From assembly GCA_049680625.1 (NCBI GenBank), contig JBAUID010000057.1, positions 1 to 14,776 on the forward strand: DNA of 14,776 bases. Direction: 5' to 3'. Both the position numbers and the translations under genes were made by a program. Shown here one piece after another: positions 6,572 through 13,167 of this stretch; the first letter of the stretch is position 1, and each line of letters starts with the position of its first letter. The notes under the pieces are model-generated. The model was not told the origin of the DNA, did not search any database, and was given only the letters and a program-made list of their open reading frames with translations. This stretch comes from JAUIAI01 sp049680625. GTDB lineage: Bacteria; Pseudomonadota; Gammaproteobacteria; Burkholderiales; Burkholderiaceae_E.

Positions 6572-7474
6572 ATGACTGCATTAGCCCACACTGCCCTGGT
6601 ACCAAATACTGGTGCCGTTGGCGCCATTGCAACCGCGCTGCCGGCAATCGGCAATCTTGACGCCTACATTTCAGCGGTTCATCGCCTGCCGATGCTGACC
6701 CTGGAAAAGGAGCAAGACCTGGCTAAGAAATTACGTGATAACGACGACTTGAAAGCCGCCGGAGAACTCGTGATGTCCCACCTGCGCCTGGTCGTTTCCA
6801 TTTCACGCAAATACCTCGGCTACGGTCTGCCCCATGCCGACTTGATCCAGGAAGGCAATATTGGCCTGATGAAAGCGGTCAAGCGTTTTGACCCGGATCG
6901 CGGCATTCGCCTGGTTTCCTTTGCCATGCACTGGATTAAAGCCGAAATTCACGAGTTCATTCTCAAGAACTGGCGCCTGGTAAAAATTGCGACAACCAAA
7001 GCACAACGCAAATTGTTTTTCAATCTGCGTTCGCTCAAGAAAGGTCTGAACAGTTTGTCGCCAAGCGAAGTCAAGACCATTGCCGAAGACTTGAACGTGC
7101 GTGAAGTTGACGTACTTGAAATGGAAACCCGGATGGGTGGTCAGGACATCGCCCTGGACGTACAGGTCGACGATGGCGAAGAATCCTATTCGCCAATCGC
7201 CTACCTGACAGCACCTAATACCGAGCCGGAACAGGTATTGGCTGCCCGCGAACAAGACGTCCTCAAGACTGAGGGAATTGCCAATGCGCTGAGCACCCTG
7301 GATGAGCGCAGCCGGCGAATTATCGAAACGCGATGGTTGCGAGACGCTGACGACGGCGGCACCAAGACACTTCAGGACCTTGCCAACGAGTATGGCGTGT
7401 CTGCCGAGCGCATCCGTCAGATTGAAGTCAAGGCCATGAAAACTATGCGCGGTGCTTTGGCCGAATACGCCTAG
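6572..7474 (+). CDS. rpoH: RNA polymerase heat-shock sigma factor RpoH (sigma32)
   Basis: Directs RNA polymerase to heat-shock promoters (chaperones, ATP-dependent proteases). 300 residues, close to the usual sigma32 length. Region 2 is present (LRLVVSISRKYLGYGLPHADLIQEGNIGLMKAVKRFDP, then RLVSFAMHWIKAEIHEF, the aromatic-rich 2.4 part). The RpoH-specific box QRKLFFNLR is at residues 145-153, and region 4 ends in LANEYGVSAERIRQIEVKAMKTMR, the -35-binding helix-turn-helix. The start has a strong AGGAG 6 nt upstream. The first about 25 residues are Ala-rich and variable, as in homologs. Upstream are two candidate promoters and a CIRCE operator; downstream is an intrinsic terminator. The control of this gene by HrcA is the notable point. 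Confidence 0.97.
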   Translation: MTALAHTALVPNTGAVGAIATALPAIGNLDAYISAVHRLPMLTLEKEQDLAKKLRDNDDLKAAGELVMSHLRLVVSISRKYLGYGLPHADLIQEGNIGLMKAVKRFDPDRGIRLVSFAMHWIKAEIHEFILKNWRLVKIATTKAQRKLFFNLRSLKKGLNSLSPSEVKTIAEDLNVREVDVLEMETRMGGQDIALDVQVDDGEESYSPIAYLTAPNTEPEQVLAAREQDVLKTEGIANALSTLDERSRRIIETRWLRDADDGGTKTLQDLANEYGVSAERIRQIEVKAMKTMRGALAEYA

Positions 7475-7514
7475 ACCAACAGCGACAGTAACCTCTGTCA
7501 CGTAATACGTCACC

Positions 7515-7562
7515 ACCGGCCGGTTGGGCAGCAAATGAGTCTGCCTGCCCGGCCGGTTTTTT
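7515..7562 (+). terminator. Intrinsic terminator of rpoH, overlapping the next gene's start
   Basis: ACCGGCCGG (7515-7523) pairs perfectly with CCGGCCGGT (7549-7557). An inner stem GGCAG/CTGCC (7527-7531 with 7541-7545) closes a 9-base loop, and the stem is followed by six T (7557-7562). The ATG of the permease gene (7535-7537) lies in the loop, and the 3' arm plus T-run form its first codons. Confidence 0.88.
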
Positions 7563-8425
7563 CGTTGCTCGCCAATGCGTTGATTTATGGCACTTGCTGG
7601 TGGCCGTTTCGGCATCTTGACAATGCCGGCCTGCATGCGTTGTGGGCCACGGCAATTGTTTACTCACTGCTGACCCTGGTTGTGCTCATCCTTGACAAAG
7701 GTTTGATCAGCCGTTTATTTCATCGACCAGAACTGATTGCCCTTGCCCTGGCCGCCGGCCTGACCAATGCCACTTTTAACTGGGGCCTGGTGATAGGTGA
7801 TGTTGTACGCGTAGTGTTACTGTTTTACCTGATGCCAATCTGGGCAGCGCTGGCCGGACGCTGGTTGCTTGGCGAAAGCCTGGGCCCGGCGGTTATTATT
7901 CGCATTATTTGCGGATTAACCGGCGCCGCACTGATTCTGTATCAACCCCAAAGCGGGTTCCCTTTGCCGCGCAGCCCTGCCGACTGGCTTGGGCTTGCCG
8001 GCGGGTTCTGGTTTGCAATCAACAACGTGTTGCTGCGGCGACAAGCCAGTGAACCCCCGCTCTCAATGGCGTTTGCAATGTTTGTCGGCGGCATGGCCAT
8101 ACCAGGCCTGCTTGCGATCGGCTTATCAATTTACGGGGCGGTGCCCTGGCCTTCACTGATTACCAGCTGGGCACCGGTGACCGGCTTGCTGGCAGGCGGT
8201 TTTGCCTTGGGTAATCTGATGCTGATTTACGGTGCCGCCCGCTTACCCGCCAATGTTGTGTCGACCATTCTGATCAGCGAGGTTTTGTTTGCAGCCCTGT
8301 CATCGTATTGGATTGCCGGCGAAGCACTGGATGCACTAACAATCATCGGGGGGCTACTGATCATCAGCGCTTCCCTTGCTGCCGCCCTGTCAGCCAGGCC
8401 GGAACCGGCACCAGCCAAGCTGTGA
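7535..8425 (+). CDS. DMT-superfamily (EamA) membrane transporter
   Basis: Inner-membrane protein of 296 residues with about ten hydrophobic segments in two EamA repeats. The first repeat runs from VFSLLANALIYGTCWW to about ALILYQP, and the second from DWLGLAGGFWFAINNVLLRR to the end, including the conserved late motif ILISEVLFAALSSYWIAGEAL. The family exports metabolites or amino acids; no substrate can be named from sequence. The start at 7535 is needed because the first membrane segment begins at residue 8, and GGGCAG upstream may serve for ribosome binding, although it is inside the terminator stem. It lies 60 bp after rpoH on the same strand and converges on the SCO gene (29 bp apart, no hairpin seen). 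Expression would depend on readthrough of the rpoH terminator or on a promoter inside rpoH. Confidence 0.88.
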   Translation: MSLPARPVFSLLANALIYGTCWWPFRHLDNAGLHALWATAIVYSLLTLVVLILDKGLISRLFHRPELIALALAAGLTNATFNWGLVIGDVVRVVLLFYLMPIWAALAGRWLLGESLGPAVIIRIICGLTGAALILYQPQSGFPLPRSPADWLGLAGGFWFAINNVLLRRQASEPPLSMAFAMFVGGMAIPGLLAIGLSIYGAVPWPSLITSWAPVTGLLAGGFALGNLMLIYGAARLPANVVSTILISEVLFAALSSYWIAGEALDALTIIGGLLIISASLAAALSARPEPAPAKL

Positions 8426-8454
8426 CCGAATCAGGTGATTTAGTGTTTAGCAAT

Positions 8455-9063
8455 TCAGTTAGTTAGTAGGGTTTTCAGGTCGGCAACAATTGCTTCAACA
8501 CCAGCGTCCGGTTTGATCATCAGCCGCACCTTACCCTCACGATCGAACACATAACTGGCCGCCGTGTGGTCAATCGTATAACTGCCTTCGGTTGTTCCGG
8601 GCACCTTGCCAAAGTAAACCTTAAACTCGCGGGTAACCGCCTTGGTAGCCTGAAGATCACCCCGCAAGCCAACAAAGCGCTTGTCGAATGCCGGCACGTA
8701 CTGGGACAAAACCTCCTGGGTATCGCGTTCGGGGTCGACCGTAATGAACACCACTTGTACATCGCCGGCCTGATCGCCAAGCTTTTCCATCACCGCTTTC
8801 ATTTCAATAAGCGTGCCAGGGCAGACATCAGGGCAATGGGTAAATCCGAAAAACACAATTACCGCTTTGCCGGCGTAGTCGGTGAGTTGCACCGCCTTAC
8901 CCGTGTGGTCGGTTAATGAAAAACCGCTGGCAAAACTGGCGCCGGTAATGTCAGTGCTATTAAATTGCAGCGGCGCGGGTTTGCATCCAACAGTCAACAG
9001 GCCCGCAAGCGCAACTGCGATTACGGATACCGATGCCGCTCGGTTAAAAGAGCGTCGCTTCAT
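8455..9063 (-). CDS. SCO1/SenC-family copper chaperone lipoprotein
   Basis: Thioredoxin-fold periplasmic protein that helps build the CuA centre of cytochrome c oxidase. 202 residues. The N-terminus MKRRSF...LLTVGC fits a lipoprotein signal with acylated C27. The copper-binding CPDVC motif (C77, C81) lies in FGFTHCPDVCPG, and the third ligand H166 is in YTIDHTAASYVFD. The sequence FITVDPERDT between them is also typical. Its ATG overlaps the cyoE stop (TAATG), so it is the last gene of the ctaA-cyoE-sco operon. Distinguished from the SCO-like protein at 11063-11791 by having the complete Cys-Cys-His copper site. Confidence 0.95.
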   Translation of the reverse strand: MKRRSFNRAASVSVIAVALAGLLTVGCKPAPLQFNSTDITGASFASGFSLTDHTGKAVQLTDYAGKAVIVFFGFTHCPDVCPGTLIEMKAVMEKLGDQAGDVQVVFITVDPERDTQEVLSQYVPAFDKRFVGLRGDLQATKAVTREFKVYFGKVPGTTEGSYTIDHTAASYVFDREGKVRLMIKPDAGVEAIVADLKTLLTN

Positions 9064-9953
9064 TACACGTACCGGTCAAGGAGCAGAGCGCCAAACAGTG
9101 CGCCGAGATAAAAGATAGAAAACCCGAAGGTCTTGCGTGCCAGCTGATCAGAATACTGGCGCCACAATGCAATCGCATACCCGATAAATATAAATCCGAG
9201 TACCAACGCACACACGACGTAAAACGCCCCGCTCATCCGCAATAAGAACGGCAGCATCGTGGTTGCCAGCAACAACACCGTGTACAACAAGATGTTCAGC
9301 CGGGTGTAGCGCGAGCCATGGGTGACGGGCAGCATGGGCAAGCCGCTGCGTCTGTAGTCCTCAACACGGTACAAAGCCAGGGCCCAGAAATGGGGTGGCG
9401 TCCACACGAAAATAATCAGGAACAAAACCCAGGCTTCGATGGGCACGGCATTGGCTACCGCCGCCCAACCAAGTACCGGCGGCATGGCACCTGATGCGCC
9501 ACCAATAACAATATTCTGTGGGGTCGCGGGTTTGAGCACCAGAGTGTAGACAATGGCATAAGCAACAAACGTCGCCACCGTCAGCCACATGGTCAGGGGG
9601 TTGACCTGCTGGTAAAGCATGGTCGCACCGGCGGAACCAATAACGGCTGCAAACAACAAGGCACCGCTGATACTGACTTCACCACGAGCCATTGGCCTGG
9701 CCCGGGTACGTGCCATGCGGGCATCAATGCCGCGCTCCACCAGGCAGTTAATGGTAAAACCGGCCGAGGCCAGTAATCCGATCCCCAGGTTGCCAAAGAC
9801 CAGGACTCGCCAGCTTACCTGCCCGTCAGCCGCCAGTAACATGCCAATCAGCGCGCAAAATACGGCTAGTAGCACAACCCGCGGCTTGGTGAGCTCCAGA
9901 TACTGGCGGATGGTGGCCTTAAACGAGGCAACCTCGATTTGAGCGATCTGCAT
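9063..9953 (-). CDS. cyoE: Protoheme IX farnesyltransferase (heme O synthase)
   Basis: Integral inner-membrane prenyltransferase (UbiA superfamily) that attaches a farnesyl group to heme B to make heme O, the substrate of the heme A synthase encoded just upstream. 296 residues with about nine membrane spans. The first polyprenyl-diphosphate motif is N69-C-L-V-E73-R-G-I-D77-A-R-M-A-R-T, with Glu in place of the first Asp. The second conserved loop is TPPHFWALALYRVEDYRRSGLPMLPVTHG. The alternative name is ctaB. No Shine-Dalgarno sequence precedes the ATG; instead an 11-codon ORF ends on it as TGATG. It is separated from ctaA by 70 bp and overlaps sco by one base. Confidence 0.96.
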   Translation of the reverse strand: MQIAQIEVASFKATIRQYLELTKPRVVLLAVFCALIGMLLAADGQVSWRVLVFGNLGIGLLASAGFTINCLVERGIDARMARTRARPMARGEVSISGALLFAAVIGSAGATMLYQQVNPLTMWLTVATFVAYAIVYTLVLKPATPQNIVIGGASGAMPPVLGWAAVANAVPIEAWVLFLIIFVWTPPHFWALALYRVEDYRRSGLPMLPVTHGSRYTRLNILLYTVLLLATTMLPFLLRMSGAFYVVCALVLGFIFIGYAIALWRQYSDQLARKTFGFSIFYLGALFGALLLDRYV

Positions 9954-9988
9954 CAGAAATGATGGCTGAACACTTGATGGCTGAACAT
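9953..9988 (-). CDS. Possible 11-codon leader ORF coupled to cyoE
   Basis: ATG at 9988-9986 opens MFSHQVFSHHF and stops at TGA (9955-9953), whose last base is the A of the cyoE ATG. The ORF is built from a 15-bp imperfect tandem duplication (GATGGCTGAACA on the plus strand at 9961-9972 and 9976-9987), giving the repeated FSH. Its own ribosome site is weak (AGG about 9 nt upstream). The cyoE start lacks any Shine-Dalgarno sequence, which makes coupled reinitiation plausible, but an ORF this short could be chance. Confidence 0.3.
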   Translation of the reverse strand: MFSHQVFSHHF

Positions 9989-9990
9989 TG
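9961..9990. repeat. 15-bp tandem duplication upstream of cyoE
   Basis: Two copies of GATGGCTGAACA begin at 9961 and 9976, each followed by a three-base tail (CTT, then TTG). They lie in the 70-bp ctaA-cyoE spacer, immediately next to the cyoE start codon. Confidence 0.85.
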
Positions 9991-10023
9991 GGGGAACCTA
10001 TACAAATTGTCGCCGCAACAAAA

Positions 10024-11070
10024 TTAGCGGCTAACCCGATATTTTATCACTACGACCAGCATTAGCAGGATCGCGGCCATACCGTTATGGGCCACGGCAA
10101 TCGCCAACGGCAGACTGAAAACAACATTGCTCAGCCCAAGAAGAACCTGGGCAATCAGCGCCAGGATTAATAGAAACCCGGGCTGCCTCAGCTGCGGCTG
10201 GCCCAGGGCTTTGAAACCCAGCCAGCCCACGCAGATTGTCGCCACAATGGCACCCATTCGATGCGATAAGTGAATAGCTGTCAGGGCGTCGTGGCTCAAT
10301 AACTCGCCACTGGCATCCCGACCCAGTTCGCGCAATAAGTGAAAAGCATTGGAAAAATCAGCCTGCGGCCACCAGACGCCGTGGCAGGTTGGCAGGTCAG
10401 TGCAAGCCAGCGCCGCATAATTCGTACTGGTCCAGCCACCAAGAATAATTTGTCCCGACAGCGCAATCAGCGCAATCCAGGTGAGCCAACCCAGCGACGG
10501 ACGCAACTGCCCAGTGGCCGAATGACCAGGTAACTGGCTAAACGTTTCACTGTTGCTGCAGACTTGTCGCTGCCATAACCAGGTCAACAAGGCGAGGGTC
10601 AGCATCCCACCAATCAAGTGGCCGGTAACGATCGCCGGTTTGAGTAATAACGTAACGGTCCACTTACCAAACAAACCCTGCAAAATCACAACACCAACCA
10701 TCACAGTGGCCAGCCAGGGGCCGCCTGGCAGGGAAGCCTTATGTCGCCAGCCCAGCCAGGCCAGGCCGATAATCAACAAACCAAGGAGCATTGCAATATA
10801 ACGATGACCCATTTCACGCCAGGCTTTACCCATCGACACCGGCCCGTGCTCCCCGCCTTGTGCATCAACTGCGGCACCAATGTGCTCAGCCGCATGAGCC
10901 GGGGTGAAGTGTCCGTAACATCCCGGCCAGTCCGGGCACCCCAGGCCTGCATCGGTCAGCCGCACCCAGGCACCGACCATGATCAGGCAAAGGGTGAGAA
11001 CCACGGTCCATTTGACCAGACTCTGGTAAATGCGCCGGCGAGCCAAGTTGTCAGTTGCAGTCTTAGCCAA
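10024..11070 (-). CDS. ctaA: Heme A synthase (COX15/CtaA)
   Basis: Eight-span inner-membrane enzyme oxidising the heme O methyl group to the formyl group of heme A for aa3-type oxidases. 348 residues. It has the two cysteine pairs of the family, GLGCPDWPGC (C45, C51) and ALACTDLPTC. The heme-ligand histidines are in EMGHRYIAM, VTGHLIGG, AIHLSHRMGA and VAHNGMAA. The start is TTG at 11070: no ATG occurs in frame before Met31, which is inside the first membrane segment, and AAGG lies about 10 nt upstream. It overlaps the upstream gene by 8 bp, favouring coupling. A second TTG at 11046 is the alternative. It works directly with cyoE downstream. Confidence 0.95.
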   Translation of the reverse strand: MAKTATDNLARRRIYQSLVKWTVVLTLCLIMVGAWVRLTDAGLGCPDWPGCYGHFTPAHAAEHIGAAVDAQGGEHGPVSMGKAWREMGHRYIAMLLGLLIIGLAWLGWRHKASLPGGPWLATVMVGVVILQGLFGKWTVTLLLKPAIVTGHLIGGMLTLALLTWLWQRQVCSNSETFSQLPGHSATGQLRPSLGWLTWIALIALSGQIILGGWTSTNYAALACTDLPTCHGVWWPQADFSNAFHLLRELGRDASGELLSHDALTAIHLSHRMGAIVATICVGWLGFKALGQPQLRQPGFLLILALIAQVLLGLSNVVFSLPLAIAVAHNGMAAILLMLVVVIKYRVSR

Positions 11071-11791
11071 TGCGGGATGCCTTCAACAATTTGTTCAGAT
11101 CCTTTTTCATACGGTTCGGATCAGCATCAACCGGAAAACGCATCATCAACTTGCTGAGCGGATCAATCAAGAAAATATGGGCGGTTGGTCCGTGTGCGCC
11201 GGCAGGAAAATTTGATACCAGCTCGTCATTTCCGACTTCAGCAACCCAGGTTCCCTCATGCTCACTGAGTATTTGCGGATTTGGCGTGGCAGATGCAGCC
11301 TGGCCACTGGCCGGAATCAACCATAAGCGTTCCACCCGATTTCGATTCTTTCCCGTGGTCAGTCGAACCTGGCGAATTTTGTAGAGTTGATCTGCGCAGC
11401 TTGCATCACAAGCAGCCGGGGCAACAACCACCATGACCCATCTGCCGCCAAACCCACCCAGGCCAGCCGGCCCCTGCGTTGTGACAGGCAAAACCCGCTC
11501 ACCGGGAATTGCCGCGGGTACCACAACGGGGAGGATGGGCACTGCGGCAACATCACGCGGTGGCTGAACCAGATCACCGTAGTTTGTCCGCCCACTGGGT
11601 GGAAGCCAGTAATAGGCAGCATAGGACGCAATCACCGGTGCAATACAAACCGCCAGCACTGCCAGCAAGGTGCGCCGGGTTTTGCGCCGATTTGCCTCGC
11701 TGTTTACGCCAGCAGGAGCAGCTGCGGTTGCCCGGGCAGGTGCGGTGGCCGCGCCATCCGGTGGGGATTCGTTGCTAAGGGGTGAGTTCAT
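11063..11791 (-). CDS. SCO-like membrane-anchored thioredoxin-fold protein of the oxidase assembly operon
   Basis: 242 residues. A long Ala/Pro-rich cytoplasmic N-terminus (about 1-34) is followed by a basic patch RRKTRR and one membrane span (about 41-61). The periplasmic domain begins near PPSGRTNYGDL. It contains C128-D-A-S-C132, a CxxxC pair placed after the strand WVMVVVAPA as in SCO proteins, and ends with HGPTAHIFLIDPLSKLMMRFP and DPNRMKKDLNKLL, resembling the C-terminal half of SCO1/SenC. The SCO copper-ligand histidine is not at its usual position, though two His lie nearby. Genes of this kind occur just before ctaA in many beta/gammaproteobacterial cox clusters and are annotated as hypothetical. 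A role in thiol reduction or copper delivery is inferred. It is the first gene of the operon as seen here. Confidence 0.8.
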   Translation of the reverse strand: MNSPLSNESPPDGAATAPARATAAAPAGVNSEANRRKTRRTLLAVLAVCIAPVIASYAAYYWLPPSGRTNYGDLVQPPRDVAAVPILPVVVPAAIPGERVLPVTTQGPAGLGGFGGRWVMVVVAPAACDASCADQLYKIRQVRLTTGKNRNRVERLWLIPASGQAASATPNPQILSEHEGTWVAEVGNDELVSNFPAGAHGPTAHIFLIDPLSKLMMRFPVDADPNRMKKDLNKLLKASRIG

Positions 11792-12065
11792 GCTTCAATA
11801 CAGACTGCGCTAGGATTGGGGTGGTGGGTTGCGCCCGGGCTAACGGTTAAAGTTAAATGACGAATCAAAGGCGACTGAATCGCAACTCCATGGCGGCCCA
11901 ATGACGACTAGTTGCCCACGAATGGCCTACATTCTAAGCGCCGGCAGTCACAACAGTCGACAAAACCCTGCAATGGCTTGCAATCACTTGCAATACCATG
12001 CACCGCAGTGCATTAGGGTGCAGTTGCCGGCCGCTTAACTACCCGCACCGGGAAAGGAGAAAAAA
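11792..12065. other. Divergent intergenic region, oxidase assembly operon / DUF2909 gene
   Basis: 274 bp with no gene I can support. It should hold promoters for both directions, but no strong -35/-10 pair stands out on either strand. The downstream part carries the phased TGCA array described separately, then AAGGAG (12054-12059) serving the plus-strand gene. Confidence 0.6.
11969..12022. repeat. Six TGCA tetramers at exact 10-bp spacing
   Basis: TGCA occurs at 11969, 11979, 11989, 11999, 12009 and 12019, all in 10-bp register. The first three are within TGCAAT, two of them as TTGCAAT; the others are ATGCACC, GTGCATT and GTGCAGT. The array ends 43 bp before the TTG start of the DUF2909-type gene. 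Sites one helical turn apart could be bound on one face of DNA by a regulator; a decayed 10-bp tandem repeat is the other reading. Confidence 0.75.
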
Positions 12066-12281
12066 TTGAAATGGATTGTACTGCTGGCCTTTGTACTGAT
12101 TATCAGCAGCCTGGGGTCAGCCTTGTTCTTCCTGGTCCGCGACAAAGGCAACACCCGAAGCATGGCTCGGGCACTGGCATTTCGGGTCGGATTTTCGATT
12201 TTGTTATTTCTTGGACTGATGTTTTCCTGGTGGATGGGTTGGATCAACTACACCGGGGTGCCGCTGGCTATCAGCCAATAG
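12066..12281 (+). CDS. DUF2909-type twin-transmembrane small protein
   Basis: 71 residues with two hydrophobic segments (about 4-24 and 40-60). A basic loop lies between them (VRDKGNTRSMARALAFRV), and the end is SWWMGWINYTGVPL. The pattern SLGSALFFLVRD ... RALAFRVGFSILLF matches the small twin-transmembrane proteins (DUF2909) found in cytochrome oxidase gene clusters; the molecular role is unknown. The start is TTG at 12066, supported by AAGGAG 6 nt upstream; the ATG at 12071 is in another frame. In typical clusters it is co-directional with SURF1 and oxidase genes; here it stands alone, divergent from the SCO-like/ctaA operon, and is followed by a terminator. Confidence 0.85.
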   Translation: MKWIVLLAFVLIISSLGSALFFLVRDKGNTRSMARALAFRVGFSILLFLGLMFSWWMGWINYTGVPLAISQ

Positions 12282-12308
12282 GGGTGGCTGGTTGATTCAC
12301 CACGAACC

Positions 12309-12337
12309 AAAAAGGGCGCCATCGGCGCCCTTTTTTT
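12309..12337. terminator. Bidirectional intrinsic terminator
   Basis: Five A (12309-12313), GGGCGCC (12314-12320), loop ATC, GGCGCCC (12324-12330), then seven T (12331-12337). The perfect 7-bp GC stem flanked by A and T runs works on both strands, ending the DUF2909-type gene (stop at 12281) and the convergent epsE-like gene (stop at 12352). Confidence 0.93.
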
Positions 12338-12351
12338 GAATGAAGCGAAAA

Positions 12352-13167
12352 TCAGAAAATACTTTCGCGCACAAAAATCAAATCGTCAGGTGAAATGCCG
12401 TCATCCAGTCTTGGCTCGAGCACTTGAACAGTGCGCTGCTGGTAACGACGATGCACACGGACACCACGGTCGGTGCCGCGCAAGGTCAGACCACCGCCTT
12501 TGGCAATTGCCTGGGCCAGCGTCATGCCGCGCTCAAGCGTATACATTCCCGGGCGTTGTACCTGGCCGTACACGTAGAAAATTGGTGCACGGTTAACGTA
12601 GACAACATCACCCGCCTGCAGGGGCAGGTCACGCTGCATATCACCCGAACCAAACATCTCTACCAGATCGATATCAATTTTTTGCGGCTTGCCGTTGCGC
12701 GTCGTGACCAGGGTCACGTAATCGGCACCGGCTGTAGTCACACCACCGGCCATAGCCAGAACTTCAGATAAACGCATACCAGTTGTTTCCAGTGCGAAGC
12801 GCCCCGGATTTGCGACGTTACCGAGCACCGACACCTGCTGGCTGCGGAACTGCAACACGTTCAGGGTGACCTGCGGGTTCTGCAGGAAGTTACCCTGCTT
12901 AAGCTTGCGCGAAATCAGGCGCTCAGCATCAGTTGGCGACAAACCACCAAGCTTAATGACACCCAGCAGCGGATAAGAAATCACACCACTTTCTGAAACC
13001 CGGGCTTCTACCGTTAAGTCCTGATTTTGAAAAACCTGTACACGTACAACGTCGCCGGGGCCAATGCGATAGTCGTCTCGCTGCGCACTGGCAATACCAC
13101 TGGTCAGCAAGAGACTGGTGGCGACCAGCAGGCTATAAATCAGCTTAAATAATTTTCCAGTCCACAT
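12352..13167 (-). CDS. epsE: Polysaccharide export protein, EpsE-like (Wza/OPX family)
   Basis: Periplasmic/outer-membrane export component for exopolysaccharide. 271 residues with a cleavable signal peptide (LLVATSLLLTSGIASA, cut near residue 28) and no lipobox Cys, unlike Wza. The polysaccharide-export domain begins at DDYRIGPGDVVRVQVFQNQDLTVEARV and runs through LSPTDAERLISRKL. Two SLBB domains follow: QVSVLGNVANPGRFALETTGMRLSEVLAMAGG, and FYVYGQVQRPGMYTLERGMTLAQAIAKGGGLT. The protein stops soon after (DDLIFVRESIF), so it lacks the C-terminal amphipathic helix that forms the outer-membrane pore in Wza. The resemblance is to EpsE of exosortase-linked exopolysaccharide loci, consistent with the EpsL-like gene upstream; the symbol is tentative. 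The start at 13167 precedes the signal peptide; its ribosome site is weak. Confidence 0.88.
   Translation of the reverse strand: MWTGKLFKLIYSLLVATSLLLTSGIASAQRDDYRIGPGDVVRVQVFQNQDLTVEARVSESGVISYPLLGVIKLGGLSPTDAERLISRKLKQGNFLQNPQVTLNVLQFRSQQVSVLGNVANPGRFALETTGMRLSEVLAMAGGVTTAGADYVTLVTTRNGKPQKIDIDLVEMFGSGDMQRDLPLQAGDVVYVNRAPIFYVYGQVQRPGMYTLERGMTLAQAIAKGGGLTLRGTDRGVRVHRRYQQRTVQVLEPRLDDGISPDDLIFVRESIF

Noticed and set aside
6803..7636. 277-codon open frame antisense to rpoH
   Set aside because: It lies opposite a clear sigma32 gene and crosses its terminator; the translation has no recognisable domain. Long antisense frames are common opposite GC-biased genes.
11985..12016. TTGCAA with 17-bp spacer and CATTAG as a promoter within the TGCA array
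   Set aside because: The -10 matches only 3 of 6 positions; not better than chance, although the location would be suitable.
11969..12022. CRISPR-like array
   Set aside because: The repeated element is only four bases at 10-bp spacing; there are no long repeats or spacers and no cas genes.
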